Shown here: positions 18,255 through 28,193 of the stretch, in pieces
Position numbering within the stretch: the first letter of the stretch is position 1
Layout: each line of letters starts with the position of its first letter
Origin: Flavicella sediminum
Lineage (GTDB): Bacteria > Bacteroidota > Bacteroidia > Flavobacteriales > Flavobacteriaceae
Direction of reading: 5' to 3'
DNA: 64,000 nucleotides
Assembly: GCF_006381105.1 (NCBI RefSeq)
Contig: NZ_VDET01000007.1
Coordinates: 440,705 to 504,704, forward strand
Notes under the pieces: generated by a model
The model's input: only the letters and a program-made list of their open reading frames with translations
The model's database searches: none
What the model was told of the DNA's origin: nothing
Position numbers and translations under genes: made by a program

Positions 18255-18596
18255 ATGTCAAAACAAACAATTATAATGTTCAATGACGAAGGTATTAAAG
18301 TACTCATTGAACAACTTGCAAAAAAACTTCAACCATTTCTAAAAACCTCTAACTCTATACCGGAAATAGAGAAAGAACCTTTTATTACTTTGGACGAAGT
18401 ATCAAAAATTCTAAATCTAAAAAAAGCAACCATTTACGGATATACGCATAAATCCACTATCCCATTTAGAAAGCAAGGAAAGAAACTCCTTTTTTTAAAA
18501 TCTGAAATATACGCTTGGATAGACGAAAGAAAAAACACAACAAAAAACGATTTAGAAATGAAGGCTGATGCCTATCTATTAAAAAATAAATTATAA
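18255..18596 (+). CDS. Excisionase-like helix-turn-helix protein
   Basis: A 113-residue protein with a helix-turn-helix of the HTH_17/excisionase family at about residues 46-93. It shows ITLDEVSKILNLKKATIYGY, then PFRKQGKKLLFLKSEIYAWI, including the beta-wing. Such proteins bind DNA to direct excision or to control replication and mobilisation genes in Bacteroidota elements. The stop codon overlaps the next ATG by one base (TAATG). The TCCGTAC repeats upstream are a plausible binding site. Confidence 0.8.
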   Translation: MSKQTIIMFNDEGIKVLIEQLAKKLQPFLKTSNSIPEIEKEPFITLDEVSKILNLKKATIYGYTHKSTIPFRKQGKKLLFLKSEIYAWIDERKNTTKNDLEMKADAYLLKNKL

Positions 18597-18937
18597 TGGA
18601 GAAGCTCAATATAGAAGAAATAAGAAGTCAAAACGATATTCTATTTCACATTGAAAACCTAAAGAAAGATTTTAAAACATCTCAATATAATGCTAACAGA
18701 AATAGAGGCATTTATTTAGCATATGAATCTCATTTTAAGCGACTCATATTAATTGAAGAATTGATCTGTAAAAAAACTCGATTTCCTTGGATGGAAATCC
18801 AAAATGAAATGGATTTATTACACGGTTTAGATAAAACCATATCTGGGCATAATATTACATTTGATTACAAGCCTGAAGCAACTCATAGAGGTCAGATAAT
18901 ATACAAACATTATAATAATAACCCGTTAAAACTTTAA
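18596..18937 (+). CDS. Small hypothetical protein between HTH and helicase genes
   Basis: A 113-residue charged, mostly helical protein with no recognised domain. It is tightly packed between the excisionase-like gene (1-base overlap) and the helicase gene (2-base gap), which argues for a shared role in replication or maintenance of the element. No catalytic motif or membrane segment is visible. Confidence 0.6.
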   Translation: MEKLNIEEIRSQNDILFHIENLKKDFKTSQYNANRNRGIYLAYESHFKRLILIEELICKKTRFPWMEIQNEMDLLHGLDKTISGHNITFDYKPEATHRGQIIYKHYNNNPLKL

Positions 18938-18939
18938 TT

Positions 18940-20130
18940 ATGCCGTACGTTAGAATTGGAACAGATTATTATAAAAAAGGAGAAATACCTTTGCATAGCG
19001 GAGACACTTATAATACATTATTAAAATGGAAAAAAAGTGAAATTGTGACTGATATGGGAAAAGATTACTTACATCAAATAAAAAAATATGATGGTTTTTG
19101 TTTGATTCCATCACACACTGAATATAAGCAAGAAATCAAATGTTTCTATAATAAATATGAAGAATTAGATCATCATTTTTCAGAAGGAACCTATCACAAA
19201 ACAAAGACGTTTCTAAAACATATATTTGGAGAACAATACGACTTAGGTTTAGATTTTCTATCTATTTTATGGCATAAACCATCACAAGTCTTACCAATTT
19301 TATGTCTTGTTAGTAGTGAACGTAAAACAGGTAAAACTACCTTTCTTAACTGGCTTAAAATGGTCTTTCAAGGAAATATGACCATTAATAAAAATGAAGA
19401 TTTCAGAAGTCGATTCAACTCTGACTGGGCTGAGAAATTAATTATTGCCGTTGATGAAGTTTTGCTAGATAAAAAAGAGGATAGTGAACGAATTAAAAAT
19501 TTGTCTACTGCTAGATCTTACAAAAAGGAATCTAAAGGTGTTGATAAAGTTGAATCCTATTTCTTTGGAAAATTTATTCTTTGTTCAAACAATGAAGACA
19601 ATTTTATTTGGATTGATAAAGATGAGATTCGCTATTGGGTTAGAAAAGTTCCCACGTTTAAAGATTCTGAAGAAGATCCTGATCTATTGGACAACCTTAA
19701 AAAGGAACTTCCCCAATTCATGCAATTTCTTCATACTAGAAAAATTAAAGCACCAAAGAAAACAAGAATGTGGTTTACAAAAGACCAAATAAATACTGAA
19801 GCATTAAACAATCTTGTAAAAGGAAATAAAACCTATCTCAATAAAGAAATTGAAGAAGTTCTATCTGATGCTTTTATAAAGTTTGAAGTCGATGAGTTGA
19901 AATTTTCTTTAAGTGATTTAGTTGATATGCTTTCCAAAAACAACATCCGTGTTTCAACTTCTAAAATTTCAGAGTTTCTAAAAAATCATTACAAACTTGA
20001 AAGCAAAAATGGAGCGTATTCAAAATACCATGTTGCGGTAAGCCCATTTAATGGAAGTCTATTTACAGAAGAGACAAAACACAAAGGAAGATATTTTACA
20101 TTTAATAAAAAGGACTTTCAAAATGATTAA
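18940..20130 (+). CDS. Primase-associated SF3-like helicase of the element
   Basis: A 396-residue ATPase with Walker A in SSERKTGKTTF (about residues 127-137) and Walker B in LIIAVDEVLL (about 167-176). A downstream GKFILCSNNE segment resembles sensor motif C of superfamily 3 helicases. This is the pattern of phage and plasmid primase-helicase C-terminal halves (DUF5906/P4-like), and of proteins that replicate Bacteroidota mobile elements. No primase catalytic domain is visible in the N-terminal 100 residues. The repeat-rich region directly downstream could be its origin. Confidence 0.7.
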   Translation: MPYVRIGTDYYKKGEIPLHSGDTYNTLLKWKKSEIVTDMGKDYLHQIKKYDGFCLIPSHTEYKQEIKCFYNKYEELDHHFSEGTYHKTKTFLKHIFGEQYDLGLDFLSILWHKPSQVLPILCLVSSERKTGKTTFLNWLKMVFQGNMTINKNEDFRSRFNSDWAEKLIIAVDEVLLDKKEDSERIKNLSTARSYKKESKGVDKVESYFFGKFILCSNNEDNFIWIDKDEIRYWVRKVPTFKDSEEDPDLLDNLKKELPQFMQFLHTRKIKAPKKTRMWFTKDQINTEALNNLVKGNKTYLNKEIEEVLSDAFIKFEVDELKFSLSDLVDMLSKNNIRVSTSKISEFLKNHYKLESKNGAYSKYHVAVSPFNGSLFTEETKHKGRYFTFNKKDFQND

Positions 20131-20134
20131 TCCC

Positions 20135-20673
20135 TGTTGAAATGTTGACTTAACCAAGTAAAAAACTAATTAACAAATAGTTACAAAAACTTTTTAAGTC
20201 AACATTTTATCAACATACAACTAAACCCAAAATCTATCAACCAATTACACCCAACCTATTGTTGACCTCTTGTTGAATAGAAATCGATAATCAAAACACT
20301 CATTAACAATAGTTTGCATAAACTTCAACAATTCAACAGTCTTTCTACTGAAAAGTTTCTAGAAAATCATTTACTCAACTTTCTATTAAACTCTAGACCT
20401 ACTTTGGCAATAATTTTTGTTGCAACAATAGTAAAATAATACCAACAACTTCATTAGTAGTACAAACATTGCAAAAACCTATGTTTTCAACAGTTTCAAC
20501 AACATCAACAATGGAATCAACAACGGCTCCAACAACTTTTGCAACATTACCAACAACAGTTTCAACAGATTTTTTAACTCCTCAACAATTACATCAACAA
20601 ACTTTGCAACAGTAGCAACAATCTTTTCAACAAGACCAACATCGGAATCAACAACTTTTTAATGCTAGCAACA
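20135..20673. repeat. CAACA/TGTTG repeat field, candidate replication origin
   Basis: The 626-base gene-free interval behind the helicase gene is filled with the pentamer CAACA or its complement TGTTG. The left part has pairs: TGTTG at 20135 and 20144, CAACA at 20200 and 20211, TGTTG at 20260 and 20271, CAACA at 20326 and 20334. Next come a perfect 12-bp palindrome TTGTTGCAACAA (20417-20428) and CAACA at 20443. From 20488 to 20673 sixteen CAACA copies follow, at spacings of 9 or 12 bases, with two gaps of 20. The layout resembles iterons bound by a replication initiator. Binding and origin function are inferred. Confidence 0.6.
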
Positions 20674-20756
20674 ATATTTACAACTACTTGAACTGCATTT
20701 GTAAGTATAAAAATATTCGAGGCAGTTTGTAACAGTTACTGTCTAAACATTACAAA

Positions 20757-23726
20757 TCAATAATACTCTTTTATATAAGCATAGGCCCTTTCAAAAAGCA
20801 TTTGATCTTTATGAAGCTTGTATTTCAGTAATGCTTTTCTCAATGACTTTTGTACTTCTCTTTCTCCAGTACTTGTTGTTTGCCAACCTGGGAAATTGAC
20901 TATCCTTACGATACCATCAATATCTGTAACTATTCTTTCTACAACTGCTGGCGTTTCCTCTGTCTTTAATTCTAAAAACAATTCTGTTAAAGCCGCTTTA
21001 GGGGATTTTTCTTGAAGAGTTTCTTCAGACTCTTTTTCAGCTTCTACAGTCTCCTTAGCTATCTTACATAATTCTTTTACAAACTCAATGGAAGTTATCA
21101 AGCCTAGTTCTGCTTTATTTCTTAAAGCTTCTAAACGTTCACTTAGTTTTTTGAATTTTGGATCTCCAGCGTGCTTTTTAAAACGCTTGACCAACACCTT
21201 CTGTAATTCTTTTGCTTTTTTAGGATCAGGGTTGTTGAATATATTTTCTATGACATCTGCATCTAAAACAAATTCATTTAGTTTATGTACTTCTCCAACA
21301 TGAATATTTTCATGTATCAATTTAGTAGTTTGAGCTCCTAATGTAAACCATAATAATTTCCCTAAATTATTTGATGCTGGTTTAACAGATTCAAAAACCT
21401 GTGTCAACCATTTGTAGTCTTCATTGTAGTCATCTAAAATAGCATCCGGAGATAAAGATTCCCATAATTTAGAAACATATTTATAATCTTTTGCAAAAGC
21501 ATCTTTTGCTGCATCATCTTTAATAGCATTTTGAGCGTTTTCTAACCCTTCAAAACCATCTATTTTTCTATCTACACCTTTAAAATGTGATAACGCCTCA
21601 GCCATCGCTTCAGGTAGTTTTGATCTTAAATTCGATAAATTTGTAATCACTTGTTTTACACTTTCTTCATCAAATTGCAAAGCTTTAGCAGCATCATCAA
21701 AAACACCGTAATAATCTACAATTCTTCCAAATTTCTTTCCTTTGAACAATCTGTTTGTTCTACAAATGGCCTGTAACAATGTATGGTCTTTGATAGATTT
21801 ATCTAAGTACATTGTTTGCAATACAGGAGCATCAAAACCAGTTAAGAGTTTCGCTGTTACAATGATGAATTTCACATGACTGGATGGATCACAAAAAGTT
21901 TCAACGATCTTTTCTTGTTTGCCTTTATCACAGGCCCATTTTTGTTTAAACTCAGGTTTGTCATTTGCCGTAGTCGAAATCACCACCACGCTTTCATTTT
22001 CTGAAAAATATTTATCCAGTTGTTCTTTATATTGAACACAAGCATGTCTGTCTGGAGTAACTATCATCGCTTTAAAACCATGAGGTGCTACTTTTTCTTT
22101 AAAGTGAATTGCAATATCTTCTGTAATTTTCGCTACTCTCTCAGGAGACTTTAAAAACGCAGCCATTTTAGCTGACTTTTGATTCAATATATTCAATTCT
22201 TCTGAAGACAAATCTACTGAGGCTTTAAACTCCTTCATTTTTTTATCAATATTCTCTATATCCACATGTACATCAACCAAACGAGGTTCGAAGTGCAATG
22301 GTAATGTTGCTTCATCACGAATAGAGTCATGGAATGTGTAACGAGACATATACCCTCCTTGATCTTCTTCTGCTCCAAAAGCCCAAAATGTATTTTTATC
22401 AGCTTTATTTACTGGAGTACCTGTTAGTCCGAATAAAAATGCATTTGGTAAGGCTGCTCTCATTTGTCTACCTAAATCACCCTCCTGGGTTCTATGCGCT
22501 TCATCTACCAGAACGATAATATTATCTCTGGTATTCATGTTTGGTGTTGCATCTCTAAATTTAAAGATGGTAGATATAATAATTTTACGTGTATCTCTAG
22601 CCAACATTTCTTGTAACTCTGAAATACTGTCAGTCGTTTCTACATTGGCTATATCTGCTGTATTAAAAGTACTGCTTATCTGTGTGTCTAAATCTGTTCT
22701 ATCAACTAGAACAAGTACTGTAGGACTTTTTAATTCTTGTGCTTTTCTTAATTTCTGTGCAGCAAACACCATTAGTAAAGATTTACCCGATCCTTGAAAA
22801 TGCCAAATCAATCCTTTTTTTATCTTTCCTTCTTTAACACGAGCAACTATTTTATTAGCCCCTTCATATTGTTGAAAACGAGGAATAATTTTAATGCGTT
22901 GCTTTTTAGTATTACTAGAGAACAAAGAAAAGTTTTGTAAAATATCTAAGATCCTTTCAGGCTTTAACAGATCTGATAATTCTTTTCCAATTTCTGACAA
23001 TCCCAATTGTTTTGCCAACTGATCATCATTATTTTCTAACCTCCAAGGTGCCCAAAATTCCAAAGGACATCGTACTGCTCCATAAAACAATTCTTTTCCT
23101 TCTGTAGCAAAGGATAATATATTAGGCACAAATAATTGTGGAATGCTATTCTCGTAAATATCGTGTACTTCATGAGCACCATCTAACCAACTCACAGCAG
23201 GACGTATTGGTGTTTTAGCTTCTCCAACAACTACTGGTATTCCATTTATAAAAAATACCACATCTGGTATTTTGGTTTCTCGTTGCTGAAAACGAAATTG
23301 ATTGGTTGCTATAAACTCATTTTCTTCAAGGTTTTTAAAGTCAATTAACTTTACAGGAACATGTCTGTTGTTTTCTCCAAAAGGCATTGTTTTTTCACCA
23401 GTTAACCATTTAAAAAATTCTTCATTGGCTTTTACCAGACCAACTTGATTGACAGCAACAATAATAGCTCTTAATTTATAGATAACCTCATCTGCATAGT
23501 TTGGCTGTTTTGCTATCTCTGGATTTAATTTTATCAAAGCAGTTCTTAGATTTTCATATAGAAAAACATCACTAGTTTCTCTTTTTAAATCTTTTGGAGC
23601 AACAAAATTCCATTGTAAACCATAAGTATTACTTGGTTCTTTTACAGAATTCTGATTGTTTAGGTTTACCCCAGTTAATTGTTTTATGATATAATGCTCA
23701 ACACTATTTAATTCGTTAAATCCCAT
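20757..23726 (-). CDS. hsdR: Type I restriction enzyme, R subunit
   Basis: The motor and nuclease subunit of the type I system. I use the ATG at 23726 (MGFNELNSVEHYIIKQLTG), a typical HsdR beginning, rather than a longer GTG-started form. The 989-residue product has a PD-(D/E)xK nuclease (IPDVVFF then VVVGEAKTP, about residues 150-172) and an SF2 translocase with Walker A in FQGSGKSLL (about 312) and VDEAH (about 409). A C-terminal helical domain for subunit contacts completes it. It is last in the defence cluster, separated from hsdM and hsdS by four inserted genes and a small ORF. Confidence 0.93.
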   Translation of the reverse strand: MGFNELNSVEHYIIKQLTGVNLNNQNSVKEPSNTYGLQWNFVAPKDLKRETSDVFLYENLRTALIKLNPEIAKQPNYADEVIYKLRAIIVAVNQVGLVKANEEFFKWLTGEKTMPFGENNRHVPVKLIDFKNLEENEFIATNQFRFQQRETKIPDVVFFINGIPVVVGEAKTPIRPAVSWLDGAHEVHDIYENSIPQLFVPNILSFATEGKELFYGAVRCPLEFWAPWRLENNDDQLAKQLGLSEIGKELSDLLKPERILDILQNFSLFSSNTKKQRIKIIPRFQQYEGANKIVARVKEGKIKKGLIWHFQGSGKSLLMVFAAQKLRKAQELKSPTVLVLVDRTDLDTQISSTFNTADIANVETTDSISELQEMLARDTRKIIISTIFKFRDATPNMNTRDNIIVLVDEAHRTQEGDLGRQMRAALPNAFLFGLTGTPVNKADKNTFWAFGAEEDQGGYMSRYTFHDSIRDEATLPLHFEPRLVDVHVDIENIDKKMKEFKASVDLSSEELNILNQKSAKMAAFLKSPERVAKITEDIAIHFKEKVAPHGFKAMIVTPDRHACVQYKEQLDKYFSENESVVVISTTANDKPEFKQKWACDKGKQEKIVETFCDPSSHVKFIIVTAKLLTGFDAPVLQTMYLDKSIKDHTLLQAICRTNRLFKGKKFGRIVDYYGVFDDAAKALQFDEESVKQVITNLSNLRSKLPEAMAEALSHFKGVDRKIDGFEGLENAQNAIKDDAAKDAFAKDYKYVSKLWESLSPDAILDDYNEDYKWLTQVFESVKPASNNLGKLLWFTLGAQTTKLIHENIHVGEVHKLNEFVLDADVIENIFNNPDPKKAKELQKVLVKRFKKHAGDPKFKKLSERLEALRNKAELGLITSIEFVKELCKIAKETVEAEKESEETLQEKSPKAALTELFLELKTEETPAVVERIVTDIDGIVRIVNFPGWQTTSTGEREVQKSLRKALLKYKLHKDQMLFERAYAYIKEYY

Positions 23727-23828
23727 TACAATTCTTTTTCTAGTTTTTTCAATTTTTCTTGCTCTAAAGATAAGCGTTAATATATCTATAGAAGCTACAA
23801 TATAAAAAATATACACAAGCTATCTAAA

Positions 23829-26800
23829 TTAGAGCAATTTTGATTTAATTAGCTGTATTAATTGATTATAATCTCCAGTTTCTTTTAAAAGTTCTTCACT
23901 AGAAATTTTTACTCTAGGATCTGTAATACATGGTATTTCTAGAGGAATTGTACCTTTTTTACTTTCTTTATAAATTGTATTAAACATATTAATTTTGTCA
24001 AAATTATCCTTTTTTACAATACCGCTAAGATTGTTTTGAATTGCCAAGTTTGATTTTAAATACTGAATACTTGTTAAACCTTCTTTTTCTCTTTCTAGAG
24101 TGCAAACAATGTAGTTAGAAGAATCATTTCTTGATTCTACAATTTGACTTGGAGCAAAACTAAAATCAAAAGTTGATCCATGTTTGTAAGATTTCACTTC
24201 TAATTTAAGAATCTTTGTAGGATCATTTTTTTTGTAAAGCTCTATATCATATGCCCCTGCATAAGATTTATCTGGTATAATATCTATATCCTCACTACCT
24301 AATGCTTCTCTCAGTAATTCTTCTATGTTTTGACCAATTTTCAACCTATCTTCAAATAGCTCTTTCTTTTCAATAAATTTATCTACTTTATTCAAAAACT
24401 CATCTACTGATCCTTGTCCAAGTTTTTCATGCATTTCTTCAAGCTTGTCAATTGTTTGTTCAATTGTTTGGGCAGAGAGTTCTGATTTATGTATTTTTTT
24501 TGCCAAATTAAAAGTCTTTTCATCTTTTATTATATCTACTAATTCTTTTGAAAAAGTAATTTGAGAATATAATTTATCTGCTATAGAATCAAGTGTTTTA
24601 AAAAACTCACCTGCTTTATTTTTATTATTATCCCGCCATTGCAATAGTTCTAATAAATCTAATTTATAAACAAGTTTTTCTGTATCTGTATCATTTAAAA
24701 TACTCTCGCTTATAACCTTAACACAAGCATCAATTTCCTTACCTAAATCCACCCACTTTTTTGCAGGAAGAGAATTTAGCTCTATACCATCGTGTAATAA
24801 TATTTTTTTCCAATTTTCTTTAGGATTAAAAATTGAAAGATTCTTAATAAGTTGAGGTTCTAAGAAATTGACGGCCTTGCCCTCATTGATTTCATAAGAC
24901 CTGTACATTTTAATCTGATCCTCTGACTTTCCGTGAGCACAAAATTCACCACATTGATTTGGAATAATATTCGCCCAATGAAGTAGTTTATCAAACTCAC
25001 TAGTCTTAGCCTGTAAATTAAAAAAACTATTAAGCCAAATTATAGAAGCATCATAATTTTTATCCAACTTTAACGCTAATCCATTTACATTAACCGAAGC
25101 CTGTATTTCCTGATTGATTAAACGTATGGCGTGTTTGATTACATTTTCTAAATCGAAATCTTGAAAAAATGGAATTACTTTCTTTTCTATCGGACCAAAC
25201 ACATCTTGGATAAAAGCAAATACTTTCCCCTTATTAGTCTCCAAAGATTCACCTTCTTTTTGATAAGACAGCAGTGTTTGAAGAATTTCAACTGCATTAT
25301 CTCTGTCGTGTAATAATATGTAATCTCCTTTAGACTTCTCTCTTAATAAGAGTTTATTGATAATCGTACTTACATCATCTTTCAATTTTCTTTTTTCGAA
25401 AGAAAAATTACTTTTCACTTCACGATGGACTAAATGAGGACGTAGATCCTTTTCCGGGTCTAACTTGAACAAGATTTCAAGCAGCTCTGGTTCAATTTTT
25501 GATTTTGGATCTTCACTATACAACTTGTGAGTATCGTCTTTTCCTTTTCGGAAAGTGCCATTTAAATCCGGAAAAACATTGTTGTTATAAATAAATGAAT
25601 ACTCGTAAGTATCACAAAATTCGTAAAATTTATTTAGCCAAATAAAGGCATCTTTTTCTGTTTTCTCATAACCTAAACTTTCTATAAGTGATTTTAAATT
25701 TCCTTTTGATTTAATCTCCTTACTCACTAAAATTGTCATTAACTTAACAGTGGTTGCATATGAAAAATCCTGTGAGAAAAATACCTCTTCCGCTAAAATT
25801 TCCTGTTGAAATATAACTTCATTTATCGAATATATTGATATGACCTTTTTATCTATAACTTCTGAATTGGTGTCTCGAAATGAAAGCAAGGTTTGTAATA
25901 TTTCTTTCGCTTTTACAGAATCGCTAAGAAATGGATATTTATTATCCTTTTTATCACCAATTATTTCATTAATTTTATCTGAAATGTGTATTACGGAAAT
26001 TTCATGTAGATCAATCCCGGATAAATTAATTCCTCTGTGAAGTAAAAATGATTTCCAGTTCTCTTTAGGATCTAATTCTAGTAAAATTTCGAGAAACTGA
26101 TTTTCTATCTTGGATTTGGGTTTTTCAGTTTTAAGAGTTCCTATGGTAGAATCACCTCTAACCATGAAATTCCCTTCTTGATTTGGAAGAATAGCAAATT
26201 CTTTGTACAAATCAAATTCATTTACATCTTTGATGAAGATTATTAGATCATTTATCCAATCAATAGTTTCTGTCTCACTATTAAAGTTTAATTTAATTTG
26301 CAAATTTGAAATTGAGGCAGATTTTGATACTTCTTCTACAATATCTTTTATCTTAAGAATTTTAATTTTTTCACTTTCTTTCCAAAGCACATTGTGCCAA
26401 GAAGAAAGATTTCTTTCTAATGGAATTCTTGTTCCATATAATTTTCTACAAAATTTGTAAAAATCAGAATTTAACTTGGATCTTTTTTCGGTTTCTCCAT
26501 TTTTAATACATGGAAAGAATACTTGTGGTTTACCATCATCACCTATTATTGTTTTTCTTTCAGCTTTATCTTCACTTACATCAATAATAGGCGCTGTTAA
26601 TACAGTATTTCTAAAATTGTCAATTACATGATCTTTAAACCAATCTTTATCAATCCAAGATTCTGATGCTATTTTATTTAAAGAAGTTATATTAAATATT
26701 GATTCACCATCAATAGAAACTAATTGAACAAATTCAGCATACAACTCAGTTGCACTTTCAATTAAAGCTCTATTTACTTTATCTAAATCCTCTTCCTTAT

Positions 26801-27893
26801 CTTTTTCTTTGTTGGTGATTTTTTCTGTTGTTAAAGAAATACCATCCCTTGTCTCATTAGGTGTAAAAGAGTTTGAGTGAATCGTAATTGGAAGTTTAAT
26901 TGTATCACTTCCAATAAGAGGAAATGTGCAATAGAGAATGGGCATATTATCCTCTAAACTATCTTTATATACAGACTTAGCATCTTTAAGAATTAATTTA
27001 TCATCTTTAAAATTTTCAATAGGCCAACTTAACGTGACTTTATCATTTGACAAAGTAGCTACAGAGTATTTCTCCACCAGAACGCCTTTATTCAATTTTT
27101 GAGTAGTATTAACCACTATTCTTTTATATGAAGATACTTCCCCCTTTTTATATGTGAAATTTTTATCATTAAACTTATCTTCAATGGTAACACTAGAGAC
27201 CTTATCATTTAGTGCAAATACCGTAGGTAATGATTGTTCAATTTCTAAAAAACCTGTGTTTACACGAAATATTGAATCTGGATCATTTAAAAAATACGTG
27301 AATTTTGTTATATCAGTTTCTGAATCTGGAGGAGTTCTGTCTCGTTTCATTTTGTCATATTCCTCAAGACTCGAAATAATCCCTGTTATTCGTTGTTTGG
27401 CCGAATCTTCAGATTTACTCATGTAATGAGTTCTATCTAATGTCGTTTTAAGTTGTATACGCTCACCTTCATTAGTCAAAAGAACACCTTCTACTTCAAT
27501 TTGTAATGACAGATTGTGAGTAGATAAAAAACCCGTACCAAATTTACCTACAGTACTTTCATCACTCACACTTTTACCTGAAACAGGTGAAATTAAATTC
27601 TCAAAGTCATCTGCATATAAAAGTTCGTCTTTAGTTTCTTTAAAAGGACCACCATTATGACTAAAATGCATTCTAGCCGTTTGTTCTAACTCACATTTTT
27701 CTAGAGAAACCCAAATATCTACTTTTCTATTTGGCTCTGAAGAAATTGAATCAATAGCATTTTGAAGTAACTCCCAAAACCATCGTTTTGGTCCAGACGG
27801 ACTTCTAACGGCTTTGTCTACTTTTTGTAAAATTTCCTTAGCAGCATTTCTAGCTGCTCTTACATTTCCTGCGGAAGCTGATGAGTTTTTCAT
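23829..27893 (-). CDS. Sacsin-like GHKL ATPase with repeats and a DUF3883/nuclease-like C-terminus
   Basis: A 1354-residue protein. The N-terminus is an Hsp90-type ATPase: WFWELLQNAIDS (Asn motif, about 41-52), SHNGGPF (about 78) and GKFGTGFLSTH (about 117). Three internal repeats follow near residues 565-630, 772-835 and 975-1045. Each reads roughly PN..G.F, then a leucine-rich stretch, then LDP.ENWK..LLHRGI, the modular build of sacsin. The C-terminus (about 1185-1290) resembles DUF3883, with YDIEL and LKLEVKSY as a possible D...ExK nuclease site. It sits between a PtuB-like gene and hsdR. A defence role is likely from context; the mechanism is unknown. Confidence 0.75.
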   Translation of the reverse strand: MKNSSASAGNVRAARNAAKEILQKVDKAVRSPSGPKRWFWELLQNAIDSISSEPNRKVDIWVSLEKCELEQTARMHFSHNGGPFKETKDELLYADDFENLISPVSGKSVSDESTVGKFGTGFLSTHNLSLQIEVEGVLLTNEGERIQLKTTLDRTHYMSKSEDSAKQRITGIISSLEEYDKMKRDRTPPDSETDITKFTYFLNDPDSIFRVNTGFLEIEQSLPTVFALNDKVSSVTIEDKFNDKNFTYKKGEVSSYKRIVVNTTQKLNKGVLVEKYSVATLSNDKVTLSWPIENFKDDKLILKDAKSVYKDSLEDNMPILYCTFPLIGSDTIKLPITIHSNSFTPNETRDGISLTTEKITNKEKDKEEDLDKVNRALIESATELYAEFVQLVSIDGESIFNITSLNKIASESWIDKDWFKDHVIDNFRNTVLTAPIIDVSEDKAERKTIIGDDGKPQVFFPCIKNGETEKRSKLNSDFYKFCRKLYGTRIPLERNLSSWHNVLWKESEKIKILKIKDIVEEVSKSASISNLQIKLNFNSETETIDWINDLIIFIKDVNEFDLYKEFAILPNQEGNFMVRGDSTIGTLKTEKPKSKIENQFLEILLELDPKENWKSFLLHRGINLSGIDLHEISVIHISDKINEIIGDKKDNKYPFLSDSVKAKEILQTLLSFRDTNSEVIDKKVISIYSINEVIFQQEILAEEVFFSQDFSYATTVKLMTILVSKEIKSKGNLKSLIESLGYEKTEKDAFIWLNKFYEFCDTYEYSFIYNNNVFPDLNGTFRKGKDDTHKLYSEDPKSKIEPELLEILFKLDPEKDLRPHLVHREVKSNFSFEKRKLKDDVSTIINKLLLREKSKGDYILLHDRDNAVEILQTLLSYQKEGESLETNKGKVFAFIQDVFGPIEKKVIPFFQDFDLENVIKHAIRLINQEIQASVNVNGLALKLDKNYDASIIWLNSFFNLQAKTSEFDKLLHWANIIPNQCGEFCAHGKSEDQIKMYRSYEINEGKAVNFLEPQLIKNLSIFNPKENWKKILLHDGIELNSLPAKKWVDLGKEIDACVKVISESILNDTDTEKLVYKLDLLELLQWRDNNKNKAGEFFKTLDSIADKLYSQITFSKELVDIIKDEKTFNLAKKIHKSELSAQTIEQTIDKLEEMHEKLGQGSVDEFLNKVDKFIEKKELFEDRLKIGQNIEELLREALGSEDIDIIPDKSYAGAYDIELYKKNDPTKILKLEVKSYKHGSTFDFSFAPSQIVESRNDSSNYIVCTLEREKEGLTSIQYLKSNLAIQNNLSGIVKKDNFDKINMFNTIYKESKKGTIPLEIPCITDPRVKISSEELLKETGDYNQLIQLIKSKLL

Positions 27894-27926
27894 ATTCTAA
27901 CACTTTTTCATAAAATAATTATTATC

Positions 27927-28058
27927 CTATTTTTTAAATTTTATTCGTTGCTCAACTAAAACACTTAATTGTAAAGTTATTGGCCCTTTTATATCTAACA
28001 AATTTGCACTAATATAATGTGGACCCGGTCTACCTAAACTAACAACAAAATAATTCAT
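27927..28058 (-). CDS. Possible small protein, 43 residues
   Basis: An ATG at 28058 opens MNYFVVSLGRPGPHYISANL, then LLDIKGPITLQLSVLVEQRI, ending KFKK. It falls in the 300-base gap between the PtuB-like and sacsin-like genes, on the same strand. The composition is protein-like, but it has no recognised family and no clear ribosome binding site. It may be a real small gene, the tail of a decayed one, or chance. The rest of the gap shows nothing recognisable. Confidence 0.3.
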   Translation of the reverse strand: MNYFVVSLGRPGPHYISANLLDIKGPITLQLSVLVEQRIKFKK

Positions 28059-28193
28059 AACAATTCTTTTCTATTTATAATAATCTACTTCAACACATAA
28101 ATTAAATCAATTCCTGAAAAATACTTAAACCAATATTTTTTATTTCTTCTTGTACATCTAATTCATGACTTACATTATTTACAACTATTTTAA

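Noticed and set aside
20481-20612. A plus-strand frame in the CAACA field giving a Ser/Thr/Gln-rich peptide from an ATG at 20481.
   Set aside because: It follows directly from the pentamer repeat, has no signal peptide or family, and stops after 44 codons; repeated DNA explains it better.
23829-27893. The GHKL protein as a second Hsp90 or a MutL.
   Set aside because: Only the nucleotide-binding motifs are shared; the internal repeats and C-terminus fit sacsin-like proteins.
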